NCBI RefSeq assembly: GCF_014127105.1
Contig: NZ_CP059902.1
Coordinates: forward strand, 3,304,001-3,368,000
DNA length: 64,000 bases
Direction of reading: 5' to 3'
From: Devosia sp. MC521
GTDB taxonomy: Bacteria; Pseudomonadota; Alphaproteobacteria; Rhizobiales; Devosiaceae
In this document: piece after piece, positions 18,656 to 28,129 of the stretch
Layout: every line of letters begins with the position of its first letter
Position numbering within the stretch: the stretch's first letter is position 1
Notes under the pieces: model-generated
Seen by the model: the letters and a program-made list of their open reading frames with translations, nothing else
Databases searched by the model: none
What the model was told of the DNA's origin: nothing
Made by a program: the position numbers and the translations under genes

Positions 18656-18724
18656 GTGTCTTTTGAGGTTTTAGTTCTCTCGAGCTCCGGTTTTCGTGCT
18701 TTGACTGGGAGTGATCTCGGCTAG
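18656..18724 (+). CDS. 22-codon small ORF, possible leader peptide, with unusually strong SD
   Basis: A GTG-started reading frame of 22 codons (MSFEVLVLSSSGF..., ending SDLG) and a TAG stop. The preceding 14 bases at 18642-18655 (AAGGAGGTGATCCA) are fully complementary to the conserved 3' end of 16S rRNA; AAGGAGG is 7 nt from the GTG. A terminator hairpin follows 37 nt after the stop, and purU starts after that. It could be a leader peptide, a small protein, or a chance frame in a small RNA. No family is recognised. Confidence 0.45.
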   Translation: MSFEVLVLSSSGFRALTGSDLG

Positions 18725-18761
18725 CACACCTCCGCAGTCCCAGAGACTGATTAACTCGGGA

Positions 18762-18789
18762 AGGGCCACTCTTAGGGGTGGCCCTTTTT
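18762..18789 (+). terminator. Rho-independent terminator or attenuator upstream of purU
   Basis: An 8-bp stem (AGGGCCAC with GTGGCCCT) around an 8-nt loop is followed by five T. It ends the short transcript carrying the 22-codon ORF. Because purU starts 64 nt later with no obvious promoter recognised by eye, it could also work as an attenuator. Confidence 0.85.
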
Positions 18790-18852
18790 GTTGGGCTTGA
18801 CGTGGGGGCTTTAGGCATTGATACCCCAATGCAAATATTTTGGAGGCTTGCC

Positions 18853-19707
<855 letters not shown>

Positions 19708-19738
19708 TTGGTTCGGCCTTTAGCCGGAGCGTCACGCC

Positions 19739-19927
19739 ATAACTACCGATACAACCACACTAATTATCCTGGCCGCAGCGGGCATCGCTGCGGCTTGGCT
19801 CATTTTCTCAGTGTTCAAGCATCTCTTGGGCATTCTGGCGATCGCGGCTTTGGCCGCCATTGCTTTCGTCGTGGTGACACGACCTGAACTCCTTGATTTC
19901 GCAAAGAGTTTTCTCGCGGACCGTTAG
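19739..19927 (+). CDS. Small single-pass or double-pass membrane protein with apparent ATA start
   Basis: A frame of 62 codons before the TAG: (I/M)TTDTTTLIILAAAG..., two hydrophobic stretches (about 8-25 and 29-45), then a charged end RPELLDFAKSFLADR. The composition is clearly that of a real membrane protein. No ATG, GTG or TTG lies between the upstream in-frame stop at 19721 and the first hydrophobic stretch. The only start with an SD is ATA at 19739 (CCGGAG 9 nt upstream). Either a rare start codon or a mutated ATG. It overlaps the convergent Rrf2 gene by 4 bp. Function unknown. Confidence 0.55.
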   Translation: MTTDTTTLIILAAAGIAAAWLIFSVFKHLLGILAIAALAAIAFVVVTRPELLDFAKSFLADR

Positions 19928-20364
19928 GCTACAGCGTCGATTTCGATATCAGCCAGATTGAGCGAGTCCGCGAGGCTGGTGCGATCCAGAACTTCACGCG
20001 TTGCGAGTGTAACCCGTTCAAAAACATGTCGAATTTCGCAGGACGCTTCATCCTGGCAATCAACGCACTTGCGATAAGCGATCTTTGAAAGGCAGGGGAG
20101 CGGGGCGATTGGACCATCGATTAGCCTAAGTACTTCTCCGTAGGTAATCTCCGATGGCGCACGCACAAGCCCGTATCCGCCCATGCGTCCGCGGCGGCTG
20201 GTGACGATGCCAGCCCGTTTTAATTCCAAGAGAATTTGCTCCAGGAACTTTTTTGGGATGGCCTGATCGCGGGAGATTTCGCCGATCATACGGGTCTCGC
20301 CCGGAGCGGTGCGGGCGAGAGCAACCAGAGCGCGCAAGGCGTATTTGGCCTTTTGAGAAATCAT
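19924..20364 (-). CDS. Rrf2-family transcriptional regulator with cysteine cluster
   Basis: A 146-residue Rrf2 protein. The winged helix includes KKFLEQILLELKRAGIVTSRRGRMGGYGL, typical of IscR, NsrR and RirA. Four cysteines lie at 91, 100, 103 and 109; the family uses three near 91-105 to bind an Fe-S cluster, so a cluster is likely although the spacing is slightly off the classic form. It starts 18 nt after the CPA2 antiporter gene and is probably co-transcribed with it. The signal may be iron, NO or redox state; this cannot be decided here. Confidence 0.85.
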   Translation of the reverse strand: MISQKAKYALRALVALARTAPGETRMIGEISRDQAIPKKFLEQILLELKRAGIVTSRRGRMGGYGLVRAPSEITYGEVLRLIDGPIAPLPCLSKIAYRKCVDCQDEASCEIRHVFERVTLATREVLDRTSLADSLNLADIEIDAVA

Positions 20365-20382
20365 AATGCGCGCCGGGCCTTA

Positions 20383-22665
20383 TCAGTCTTTGGTCTCTGG
20401 TTTAACCACCGGCACGTCATCATTCGTCGAGGTCTCCTCGGAACCTTCAGATGCAGTTGCATCCTCTGGTGAAGCCTCCTCCGTCGCGACGGGTTCGTCA
20501 ACCGTTTCGATCACGGTTATTTCAGCAGGCGGTAAACGAGGGGCCTCTGATGGGCCTATTTGTGGCACTGTGCCGGCACTTATGGGCTCCACAATGGTCA
20601 AAACTTCGATTTCGATGGGCGCCGGACGATTTTGTGCCACTGGCTCTGACGCCTCGACTTCGACGGCCTCCTCGGCTGCCGATACGGGCACCGTTTCAGC
20701 TGTGGTTTCGGCATCGACAAGCGGCTCAATTCTATCGGCATCGCGATGCGGCTCTTGAGCGTCCAGTAATGCCAGAGCCACAGTTGGCAGCTCGTCCTCA
20801 CCGAGGGCGGCGTATTTGAGCACGGCGGAATGCGCTTCCTTCATCGGTGCCTTAGTAATGGCGCCTGCGGCACGCAGCACATCCAAAAAGCCCCGACCAA
20901 TTTCGCGCTCGCCGCGAATGATCGTACTGGCCCCCAACCCGCGCAGAAAACTCTCTTCCTCGTCGGAATAAGCGCGAGCGATGATCTGGATACTTGGGTT
21001 GAGCTTGGCTGAGCTCTCGCACACACTGCCCGCTTCAAAGGCATTGGAGATGGCAACGAGAAGTGTCTTGGCTTGCGCGAGATTGGCGAGCTTCAACACG
21101 TCTTGGTGCGCCGCATTCCCGACCACCACTTCAAAGCCTTCGCTACGCGCGGCAGCGACGTCGTGATCAGAATCCTCGATGACAACCACGCCACCGCCCT
21201 CAGCCTTGATGCCTTGGGCGATCACGCGCCCCACTTCGCCGTAGCCAACCAGAACTGTGTGCTCGGTTTGAGTGGATGGCTCTGCAGTATCGTCGTCAGC
21301 GCCAAGCGCTCCGCGATCAAGGCCTGCGGCGGTTGGGATGTCGGTTGTCGCAGGGCCTGTTGCAGCCAAGGAGGGCTCGTGACGTCCGGAGGCTGGGACA
21401 CTGGACTTGTCTTCGCCCAGCGGCTTGCCAAAGCGCGCTTCAAGCTTGGGACGAATAAGATCGTTAGCCCAGAAAGCCACCGGGTTGAGCAAAATGGAGA
21501 TCAGCGCGCCCGCAAGAATAAGGTCTTTCGCCTCGGTGGGGAGAATGGCCAGAGCCACGCCCATGCTGGCAAGAATGAAGGAGAACTCACCAATTTGCGC
21601 CAGCGAGGCCGAAATGGTGAGGGCAGTGCCGACGGGGCGACGGAACAGCAGCACGATCCCGAAGGCGGCAAGAGACTTGCCCACCATAATGATGAAAACG
21701 GTGGCGAGAACTTGGAACGGCTGCGCCAAAAGGATGGCCGGGTCGAACAGCATGCCGACCGAGACAAAGAAGAGCACCGAGAACGCGTCGCGTAGCGGCA
21801 AGGTTTCGTTGGCAGCGCGGTGAGAAAGCTCGCTCTCAGCCAAGATCATGCCCGCGAAGAAGGCCCCAAGCGCCAGTGACACGCCAAAGAGCATGGCCGA
21901 GCCGAGGGCAACACCCAAGGCAATTGCCAACACGGCGAGACGGAACAACTCGCGGCTGCCGGTGTGGGCCGTGGTGTGCAGCGCCCAAGGGATAATGCGT
22001 CGCCCCACGACAAGCATGAAGCCAACGAAAGCGGCCACCTTGATAAAGGTCAGGACGAGCACGCCCCAGATGCCGATATCAACGCCCAGAATACGGGTAA
22101 CGAAGGAGACGAACGGATCGTGCACGCCCGTTGTCGTGCCGCTGACACTGGCGATAGCGGGAACCAACACCAGGGCGAGAACCATGGCCAGATCTTCGAC
22201 AATCAACCAGCCAACAGCAATCCGCCCGCGTTCGCTCTCCAGCAAGCGCCGATCTTGCAGCGCCTTAAGCAGCACGACGGTGGACGCCACGGACAGCGCC
22301 AAGCCAAAGAGCAGGGCCGCGCCAAGGCTCCAGCCCAAGAGAAGGCCCAAGCCCGCACCCAGAATCGTGGCCGAGGCGATCTGCACCACAGCGCCGGGAA
22401 TGGCGATATTGCGGACACTCATCAGGTCTTTGAGAGAGAAATGGAGGCCCACCCCGAACATGAGGAGGATAACGCCCATTTCAGCCAGTTCGGCCCCGAT
22501 TTTCTGATCGGCAACAAAGCCGGGCGTGAAGGGACCGACGAGAATACCGGCAAACAAGTAGCCCACCAAAGGGGGCATTTTGAACCGATTGGCGATCATG
22601 CCGAAGATATAGGCTAGCACCAAACCCGCTACGATCGTCGTGATCAATGGGGACTCGTGGTGCAT
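20383..22665 (-). CDS. CPA2-family cation:proton antiporter with RCK (TrkA-N) domain, KefB/YbaL-like
   Basis: A 760-residue protein. About twelve membrane segments fill residues 8-400, with the conserved LMFGVGLHFSL near 68 and the IVEDLA motif (D158) expected for cation/proton exchange. A TrkA-N/RCK domain starts near residue 469 (VLVGYGEVGRV, nucleotide-binding GxGxxG). The last 150 residues (about 610-760) form an acidic, Glu/Pro/Thr/Ala-rich tail that most YbaL relatives lack. Likely role: regulated potassium efflux coupled to proton entry. It heads an operon with the Rrf2 regulator. Confidence 0.9.
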   Translation of the reverse strand: MHHESPLITTIVAGLVLAYIFGMIANRFKMPPLVGYLFAGILVGPFTPGFVADQKIGAELAEMGVILLMFGVGLHFSLKDLMSVRNIAIPGAVVQIASATILGAGLGLLLGWSLGAALLFGLALSVASTVVLLKALQDRRLLESERGRIAVGWLIVEDLAMVLALVLVPAIASVSGTTTGVHDPFVSFVTRILGVDIGIWGVLVLTFIKVAAFVGFMLVVGRRIIPWALHTTAHTGSRELFRLAVLAIALGVALGSAMLFGVSLALGAFFAGMILAESELSHRAANETLPLRDAFSVLFFVSVGMLFDPAILLAQPFQVLATVFIIMVGKSLAAFGIVLLFRRPVGTALTISASLAQIGEFSFILASMGVALAILPTEAKDLILAGALISILLNPVAFWANDLIRPKLEARFGKPLGEDKSSVPASGRHEPSLAATGPATTDIPTAAGLDRGALGADDDTAEPSTQTEHTVLVGYGEVGRVIAQGIKAEGGGVVVIEDSDHDVAAARSEGFEVVVGNAAHQDVLKLANLAQAKTLLVAISNAFEAGSVCESSAKLNPSIQIIARAYSDEEESFLRGLGASTIIRGEREIGRGFLDVLRAAGAITKAPMKEAHSAVLKYAALGEDELPTVALALLDAQEPHRDADRIEPLVDAETTAETVPVSAAEEAVEVEASEPVAQNRPAPIEIEVLTIVEPISAGTVPQIGPSEAPRLPPAEITVIETVDEPVATEEASPEDATASEGSEETSTNDDVPVVKPETKD

Positions 22666-22832
22666 CTGCGCCTCCGGCTTTTCGCGATTTCAAAGTTCAC
22701 AATGAGGGATCAAAACCTCAAGTTCAAGCGAGCATCGGCCCAAGGCGATACGCGCGGGCAAGCTTAGGCCCTGCCCCCATAGATGCGGAAAACATGACTG
22801 AACTTTGACTCTGGCGCGGCCGAATGGCGACC

Positions 22833-23927
22833 TTAGCCGCTGACGATGGTTATCTTTTCAGCGGCCCGGGTAATCGCCGTATAAAGCCAGCGCGCGCGCT
22901 CCTCGCGGAAGACATGGCTTTCATCGAAGAGATAGACATTGTCCCACTGGCTGCCCTGCGCCTTATGGACGGTGAGGCAATAGCCAAAGGTGAACTCGTC
23001 AAACTGGCGGCGCTCGGTCCACGCCATAGCGTCTTCCTCACCCGCAAAGAACGCCTTGTGCGTGAGGACCTTGGCTTCGCCCTTGCCTTCATCATCAACG
23101 AGGAGAAGCGTCCACTTGCCAGCGTTGCGCTTCCAAGCTTCCGAGACGATCCAGATTTGACCGTTGAGGAGGCGTTTACGCGGATTGTTGCGCAGGCACA
23201 CCATTCGGTCGCCAAGGACGGGCTCATGGAAGGGCAGGCCCTTTAGCTCGCGGATACGATCATTATAGGTCAGACGCGTTTTATTGCGCCCAACCAGAAC
23301 CTGATCGGCCTCCATCACCGCGTCACGATCAACCTGAGCACGGGTGACAACGCAGCTCTCACCATAGGTGCCGTGTTCCAGATAGCCCCCTTCACGCACT
23401 GCCATCGAAAGGCGGATGATCGGATTATCGGCGGCCTGGCGGTGAATTTCGGTGAGCATGATGTCGGGTTCGACATCGGTAAAAAAGCCTGCGCCCTGCA
23501 CTGGCGGCAGCTGAAAGGGGTCGCCGAGAACCAAAACCTTGGTACCGAAGGACAAGAGGTCGATTGCAAGCTGCTGATCGACCATCGAAACCTCGTCGAT
23601 GACGATGAGGTCGGCGTCGGCTGCCCCGCTTTCGGGATCGAGCGCAAAGCGCGGCTCGCCATTATCGTCCGAGACCAGCGTATAGATCAGCGAATGGATG
23701 GTTTGCGCGCCCTTGCAGCCGCGCTTGCGCATGACCATCGCAGCCTTGCCGGTGAAAGCTGCATAGCGCACCGAGCGCACGTCTTGCGCTAAGTGCACGG
23801 CCAGCGTTGACTTGCCCGTGCCGGCCCAACCAAACAGGCGAAAGACTTGCGGAGCGTTTTTGTCCTTAAGCCAATTTGAAACAGCGATAAGTGCTGCGTC
23901 CTGCTGAGCAGACCAGACGGGTGGCAT
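22833..23927 (-). CDS. RecD-like ATP-dependent DNA helicase (SF1B type)
   Basis: A 364-residue helicase from the ATG at 23927, which overlaps the upstream stop (TAATG). Walker A FGWAGTGKST is near residue 30, Walker B LIVIDEVSM near 105, motif III GDPFQLPPV, and the C-terminal UvrD/RecD motif YCLTVHKAQGSQW plus LYTAITRA. This compact form lacks RecD N-terminal domains and is often phage-like or stand-alone. It unwinds DNA at the cost of ATP; its process is unknown. Its coupling to two metabolic enzymes upstream is odd. Confidence 0.88.
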   Translation of the reverse strand: MPPVWSAQQDAALIAVSNWLKDKNAPQVFRLFGWAGTGKSTLAVHLAQDVRSVRYAAFTGKAAMVMRKRGCKGAQTIHSLIYTLVSDDNGEPRFALDPESGAADADLIVIDEVSMVDQQLAIDLLSFGTKVLVLGDPFQLPPVQGAGFFTDVEPDIMLTEIHRQAADNPIIRLSMAVREGGYLEHGTYGESCVVTRAQVDRDAVMEADQVLVGRNKTRLTYNDRIRELKGLPFHEPVLGDRMVCLRNNPRKRLLNGQIWIVSEAWKRNAGKWTLLLVDDEGKGEAKVLTHKAFFAGEEDAMAWTERRQFDEFTFGYCLTVHKAQGSQWDNVYLFDESHVFREERARWLYTAITRAAEKITIVSG

Positions 23928-24610
23928 TAAATGATCTCCGCTTTGATGGTCCCAAGGCCTGCAATAGCACCTTCGAGAACATCGCCTTTCACCACCGCTC
24001 CAACGCCTGCCGGTGTTCCGGTCATAATCAGATCGCCTGCTTTGAGGGCAATGAATTGGCTGAGATAGGAAATGGTCTCGGGAACGGACCAAATCTGTTC
24101 AGACAAATCACCCGATTGGCGCAGCGCGCCATTGACCTTGAGCGTAATGGCACCGGCTTGGAGATGGCCGATTTGCGCAGCGGGCACAACCCGCCCAATT
24201 GGCGCAGACTGATCAAAGCCTTTGGCCATTGTCCACGGCCGCCCCTGCTTTTTCGCTTGGGCTTGGAGGTCGCGGCGCGTCATGTCGAGACCCACCGCAT
24301 AGCCAAACACATGGGCTAGCGCATCGGCCTCAGCAATGTTCTCGCCGTCTTTGCCAATGGCAACAACCAGCTCGACCTCATGATGGAAATCAACGGTTTG
24401 CGGCGGATAGGCGATTGGGGCGTCGTCAATGACCACCGCGTCCGCTGGCTTTTCAAAGAAGAAGGGCGGATCGCGCAGATCATTGCCCATCTCTTTGACG
24501 TGCTCAGCGTAGTTTCGGCCCACGCAATAAACGCGGCGCACCGGAAAAAAGCGCCCATCGGCGACAGGCACAAGCACCGGCTGCGGCGCGGCAAAAACCA
24601 GATCAACCAC
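23927..24610 (-). CDS. Fumarylacetoacetate hydrolase-family protein
   Basis: A 227-residue single FAH domain if started at the GTG at 24610, which overlaps the end of the aldo/keto reductase gene by 8 bp. Motifs are YCVGRNYAEHVKEM, the metal-binding FHHEVELVV (Glu residues) and MTGTPAGVG near the C-terminus. Family members hydrolyse or decarboxylate 2-oxo acids (fumarylpyruvate, acylpyruvates, oxaloacetate). Neighbours do not define a pathway, so the substrate is open. A longer upstream frame overlaps the previous gene too much to be real. Confidence 0.85.
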   Translation of the reverse strand: MVDLVFAAPQPVLVPVADGRFFPVRRVYCVGRNYAEHVKEMGNDLRDPPFFFEKPADAVVIDDAPIAYPPQTVDFHHEVELVVAIGKDGENIAEADALAHVFGYAVGLDMTRRDLQAQAKKQGRPWTMAKGFDQSAPIGRVVPAAQIGHLQAGAITLKVNGALRQSGDLSEQIWSVPETISYLSQFIALKAGDLIMTGTPAGVGAVVKGDVLEGAIAGLGTIKAEII

Positions 24611-25670
24611 GCTTGAGCTCCTCAGCATAGGGACGAATAAGACCCCAATCGGCGGGGCCCAGTCGATCCTGCGCTGTAAAGCTTTGATGCCAATAAGGAT
24701 AGAGCAGCGGCGGTTGGCTGGCCTTGTCGAGCCGCGCTCGTTCTTCGCTCGAGAGGGTGAGCCTTGCGGCGGCAATATTGTCGGCAAATTGGGCTTCGTT
24801 GCGACCGCCAATGATCACCGAGGTGACGCCGGGACGGCCCAGCAGCCAAGCCAACGCCACTTGCGCCCCGGAGACGCCGCGCTGTTCGGCGATTTCAATG
24901 AGCACATCGATGATGGAATAGAGCTTTTCCCAATCGTAAACCGGAGGCTCGCGGAAACCGCCGACATGGCGACCACTTTCCGGGCCTCCATCGCGACGAT
25001 ATTTGCCCGAGAGCAGGCCGCCCGCCAGCGGGGACCACACGAGAATGCCAAGGCCCTGATCGTGCGAAACAGGGACCAGTTCATATTCGGCATCGCGCGA
25101 ATGCAGCGAGTAGTGAATTTGCTGGGACACAAAGCGTTCGCTGCCGCGCTTTTCGCTGGCCATGAGCGCTTTCATGATGTGCCAGCCGGAATAGTTCGAA
25201 CAGCCGATGTAGCGAACATGACCGTGGCGCACGAGCGTATCCAGTGCCTCCATGGTTTCCTCGATGGGGGTCAGCCCGTCCCACTCATGGACCTGATAAA
25301 GGTCAATGTAATCGGTCTTGAGCCGTTTCAGGCTCGCCTTGCATTGCTCGATAATGTGGTGGCGCGACAGCCCAGCCTGATTGGGCCCATCGCCCATTCT
25401 GAAGCGCACCTTGGTGGCGACAAGCGCCTTGTCGCGCCGACCATTTTGCGCGAGCACTTCGCCCAAGATTTCTTCGGAGACGCCAGCATTGTAGACATTG
25501 GCTGTGTCGTAGAGATTGATCCCAGCGTCGAGGCACATGTCCACTTGCCGCGCGGCGGCATTGACGTCGGCATGGCCAATCTTTTCGCTGCCGCCGAAAG
25601 TCATTGTGCCCATGGTCATAACCGAGACCTTGAGGCCTGATCGGCCCAGTTGACGATATTCCATGAGCAT
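24603..25670 (-). CDS. Aldo/keto reductase
   Basis: A 355-residue NADPH-dependent aldo/keto reductase of the YajO/Tas-like group. N-terminus EYRQLGRSGLKVSVMTMGTM; catalytic Asp/Tyr region in DAGINLYDTANVYNAGVSEE (D, Y); SNYSGWHIMKA; coenzyme segment GVTSVIIGGRNEAQF near residue 275. The ATG two codons in (25664) is an equally good start. It is the first gene of an operon with the FAH protein and helicase. Confidence 0.9.
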   Translation of the reverse strand: MLMEYRQLGRSGLKVSVMTMGTMTFGGSEKIGHADVNAAARQVDMCLDAGINLYDTANVYNAGVSEEILGEVLAQNGRRDKALVATKVRFRMGDGPNQAGLSRHHIIEQCKASLKRLKTDYIDLYQVHEWDGLTPIEETMEALDTLVRHGHVRYIGCSNYSGWHIMKALMASEKRGSERFVSQQIHYSLHSRDAEYELVPVSHDQGLGILVWSPLAGGLLSGKYRRDGGPESGRHVGGFREPPVYDWEKLYSIIDVLIEIAEQRGVSGAQVALAWLLGRPGVTSVIIGGRNEAQFADNIAAARLTLSSEERARLDKASQPPLLYPYWHQSFTAQDRLGPADWGLIRPYAEELKRG

Positions 25671-25768
25671 TCCTCCTTTGTTCTCCTCTTAACAGGGCTA
25701 AAGACTGGAGCGGCTGCGGTCAATCGGCTGGGTGGCGTTTCTCGCAAGGGTAAGCGCGAGGGCAGACC

Positions 25769-26692
25769 ATGACGCGGCACAGTTTCAATGCTAGAGCTGT
25801 TCGTCACCTCGTCTTAGGCAGTGTTGTGCGGCCCAATTCCATCGCTCTCCCGGTACTTCTCGTCGCGCTCGGCATGGCCTTTACCCAAACCGGGGCCAGC
25901 TTTGCCAAAATGCTGTTTCCGCTGGTGGGCGCGCCGGGGGCAACGGCGCTGCGGCTGACCATTGCCGCCGTTGTTCTCATCGCCATTTTCCGCCCCTGGC
26001 GGTTTAAGCTCGATGGGAAACAGTGGCGGGCGGTTCTGCTTTATGGCGTTTCCATGGGCGCGATGAACCTCTTCTTCTACGCGGCGCTAGAACACATTCC
26101 GCTGGGGTTGGCGGTTGCCCTCGAGTTCACCGGGCCACTGGCGGTCGCGCTTTTTGGCGCGCGAAAGCCACTCGATTTCTTCTGGATCGTTTTGGCGCTG
26201 ATCGGTTTTGGTTCGCTAATCCCCTGGGGCGGAAGCGGTGACGATATTTCGATTATCGGGGTGTTGCTCGCTCTGGCAGCAGGCGCGTGTTGGGCGGGCT
26301 ATATTGTCTTTGGGCAGCGGGCGGGGACCGGCGGCGGGCCCCATATTGCAGCACTCGGTGTTGGCACGGCCGCTATCATCGCCCTGCCCTTTGGACTTAT
26401 GACGGCGGGGCCGGCGCTGTTTGATGTCTCGATCCTGCCGCTCGCTATCACTGTGGCGCTGATGTCGAGCGCTATTCCCTATGCGCTTGATATGGTGGCC
26501 CTGCCCCATATTCCAGCGCGGCTCTTTGGGATTTTGATGAGCGGGCAACCCGCTTTGGCGGCAATCTCGGGGCTGGTTATCTTGGGCGAGCGATTGAGCG
26601 TATTGCAGACCATCGGCATGGTGGCGATTATGGCGGCGTCAATTGGGGCGACGCTGACCATTGCCCGCGCGAAAAACCGCGAAAACATTTGA
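25769..26692 (+). CDS. EamA-family exporter, RhtA-like
   Basis: A 307-residue protein with about ten membrane segments in two EamA repeats. Features such as NLFFYAALEHIPLGLAVALEF and ALDMVALPHIPARLFGILMS match RhtA-type exporters of threonine, homoserine and related amino acids. The substrate is not determined. Its stop codon lies inside the FNR-type box of the downstream hemN gene. Confidence 0.85.
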   Translation: MTRHSFNARAVRHLVLGSVVRPNSIALPVLLVALGMAFTQTGASFAKMLFPLVGAPGATALRLTIAAVVLIAIFRPWRFKLDGKQWRAVLLYGVSMGAMNLFFYAALEHIPLGLAVALEFTGPLAVALFGARKPLDFFWIVLALIGFGSLIPWGGSGDDISIIGVLLALAAGACWAGYIVFGQRAGTGGGPHIAALGVGTAAIIALPFGLMTAGPALFDVSILPLAITVALMSSAIPYALDMVALPHIPARLFGILMSGQPALAAISGLVILGERLSVLQTIGMVAIMAASIGATLTIARAKNRENI

Positions 26693-26702
26693 TCCCAATC
26701 AA
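26689..26702 (+). promoter_or_regulatory. FNR/FixK-type operator upstream of hemN
   Basis: TTGATCCCAATCAA, a perfect palindrome that matches the FNR/Anr/FixK consensus TTGAT-N4-ATCAA exactly. Its centre lies about 66 bp before the hemN ATG at 26762, so it would sit near -41.5 if transcription starts near 26737, the classic activating position. It overlaps the stop of the upstream exporter gene. Confidence 0.85.
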
Positions 26703-26761
26703 ATGGCGACGGGCGATGGAGCGCTAAAAACGGGTCAATGACATTGGCCCGGAGCCTTCCC

Positions 26762-28117
26762 ATGGCGCTGACGACCGCACAATTGGTGGATCGCTATTCC
26801 GCCCCTGTTCCGCGTTACACAAGCTATCCCACCGCGCCGCATTTTCATGACGGCATCACAGGCGAAACCTATGCGCAATGGCTCAAGGCATTGCCAGAGG
26901 ACGCAACGCTCTCGCTCTACTTCCATATCCCCTATTGTGATCGGCTCTGTTGGTTCTGCGGCTGCCACACCAAGCACACGCTGCGCTATGAGCCGGTGGC
27001 GGACTATCTCCTTGCGCTTTACGCGGAGATGGATTGGGTTTCGCGCCAGCTTGCGGGGCGTGGAACTGTTACGGCGATCCACCTCGGGGGCGGTTCGCCA
27101 ACCTTGCTCAAGCCCGCCGATCTCCTCGCGCTAAAACGCAAGATTGCGGACGGCTTTACACTCAGCCCCGAGGCAGAGATTAGCATTGAGATTGACCCCA
27201 ATGATCTCGATGAGGGGCGGTTTGACGCTTTTGCAGAGTTTGGGCTGACGCGGGCCAGCATTGGCGTGCAGGATTTTGACATCACCGTGCAAAAGGCGAT
27301 CAATCGGCTGCAAAGCTATGAGCAGACCGCGGCTGTGGTGCAGGCGGTACGCAGCCGGGGCGTGCGCTCGGTCAATCTCGATCTCGTTTATGGGCTGCCT
27401 CACCAGACGCTTTCGGCGCTGGAAAAGACCGTCGCCAAGGCGCTGCTGATGGAGCCAGATCGCTGCGCGCTCTTTGGCTATGCGCATGTGCCTTGGATGA
27501 AGCCGCATCAGAAGATGATCGACGAAGCCACATTGCCCGGCCGGCATAGCCGGTTTCAGCAGGCACAGCGCGCGGCAGAAATGTTCACCTGGGCGGGCTA
27601 TCGCCCGATTGGCTTTGATCACTTTGCCCGGCCCGGCGATAGCCTCGCCATTGCTGCCGAGAACGGCACGCTCAAGCGCAATTTTCAGGGCTATACCGAT
27701 GATGCGGCCGATGCGCTTATCGGCTTCGGGGCTTCGGCGATCGGGCAGTTTCCGCAGGGCTATGTGCAAAACATTGTGGCGACCGCGGACTACAAACGCC
27801 GGGTGCATGAGGGCAAGCCGGCCACTGGCAAAGGCGTGGCGCTAACACAAGAGGATCGCCTCCATCGCCACGCGATTGAGCGTCTGCTTTGTGCCTTTGC
27901 CTTGCGGCCGGAGGATTTTCACGAGTTTGGACGGGCGGGGGCAAATCTCTTTGAGAGCGCCGTGCTGATGGCCGAAAGCGACAGCGACGGGCTGCTGACG
28001 CTTTCCGGCAATTCAGTGGTCGTCACCGATACGGGCCGACCGTTCGTGCGGGCCATAGCGGCGCGGTTTGACCAATATCTGACCCTCGGCGCGGCCCGAC
28101 ATTCGCTGTCGGTCTAG
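26762..28117 (+). CDS. hemN: Oxygen-independent coproporphyrinogen III oxidase
   Basis: A 451-residue radical SAM enzyme from the ATG at 26762 (GGAG 7 nt upstream; an in-frame ATG lies at 26738). The Fe-S cluster cysteines are C59, C63 and C66, in the HemN-specific run HIPYCDRLCWFCGC. It decarboxylates coproporphyrinogen III to protoporphyrinogen IX without oxygen, for heme synthesis. The FNR-type box upstream fits induction under low oxygen. It converges on the second che operon with only 12 nt between stops. Confidence 0.95.
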   Translation: MALTTAQLVDRYSAPVPRYTSYPTAPHFHDGITGETYAQWLKALPEDATLSLYFHIPYCDRLCWFCGCHTKHTLRYEPVADYLLALYAEMDWVSRQLAGRGTVTAIHLGGGSPTLLKPADLLALKRKIADGFTLSPEAEISIEIDPNDLDEGRFDAFAEFGLTRASIGVQDFDITVQKAINRLQSYEQTAAVVQAVRSRGVRSVNLDLVYGLPHQTLSALEKTVAKALLMEPDRCALFGYAHVPWMKPHQKMIDEATLPGRHSRFQQAQRAAEMFTWAGYRPIGFDHFARPGDSLAIAAENGTLKRNFQGYTDDAADALIGFGASAIGQFPQGYVQNIVATADYKRRVHEGKPATGKGVALTQEDRLHRHAIERLLCAFALRPEDFHEFGRAGANLFESAVLMAESDSDGLLTLSGNSVVVTDTGRPFVRAIAARFDQYLTLGAARHSLSV

Positions 28118-28129
28118 GCAAGGGATAGC

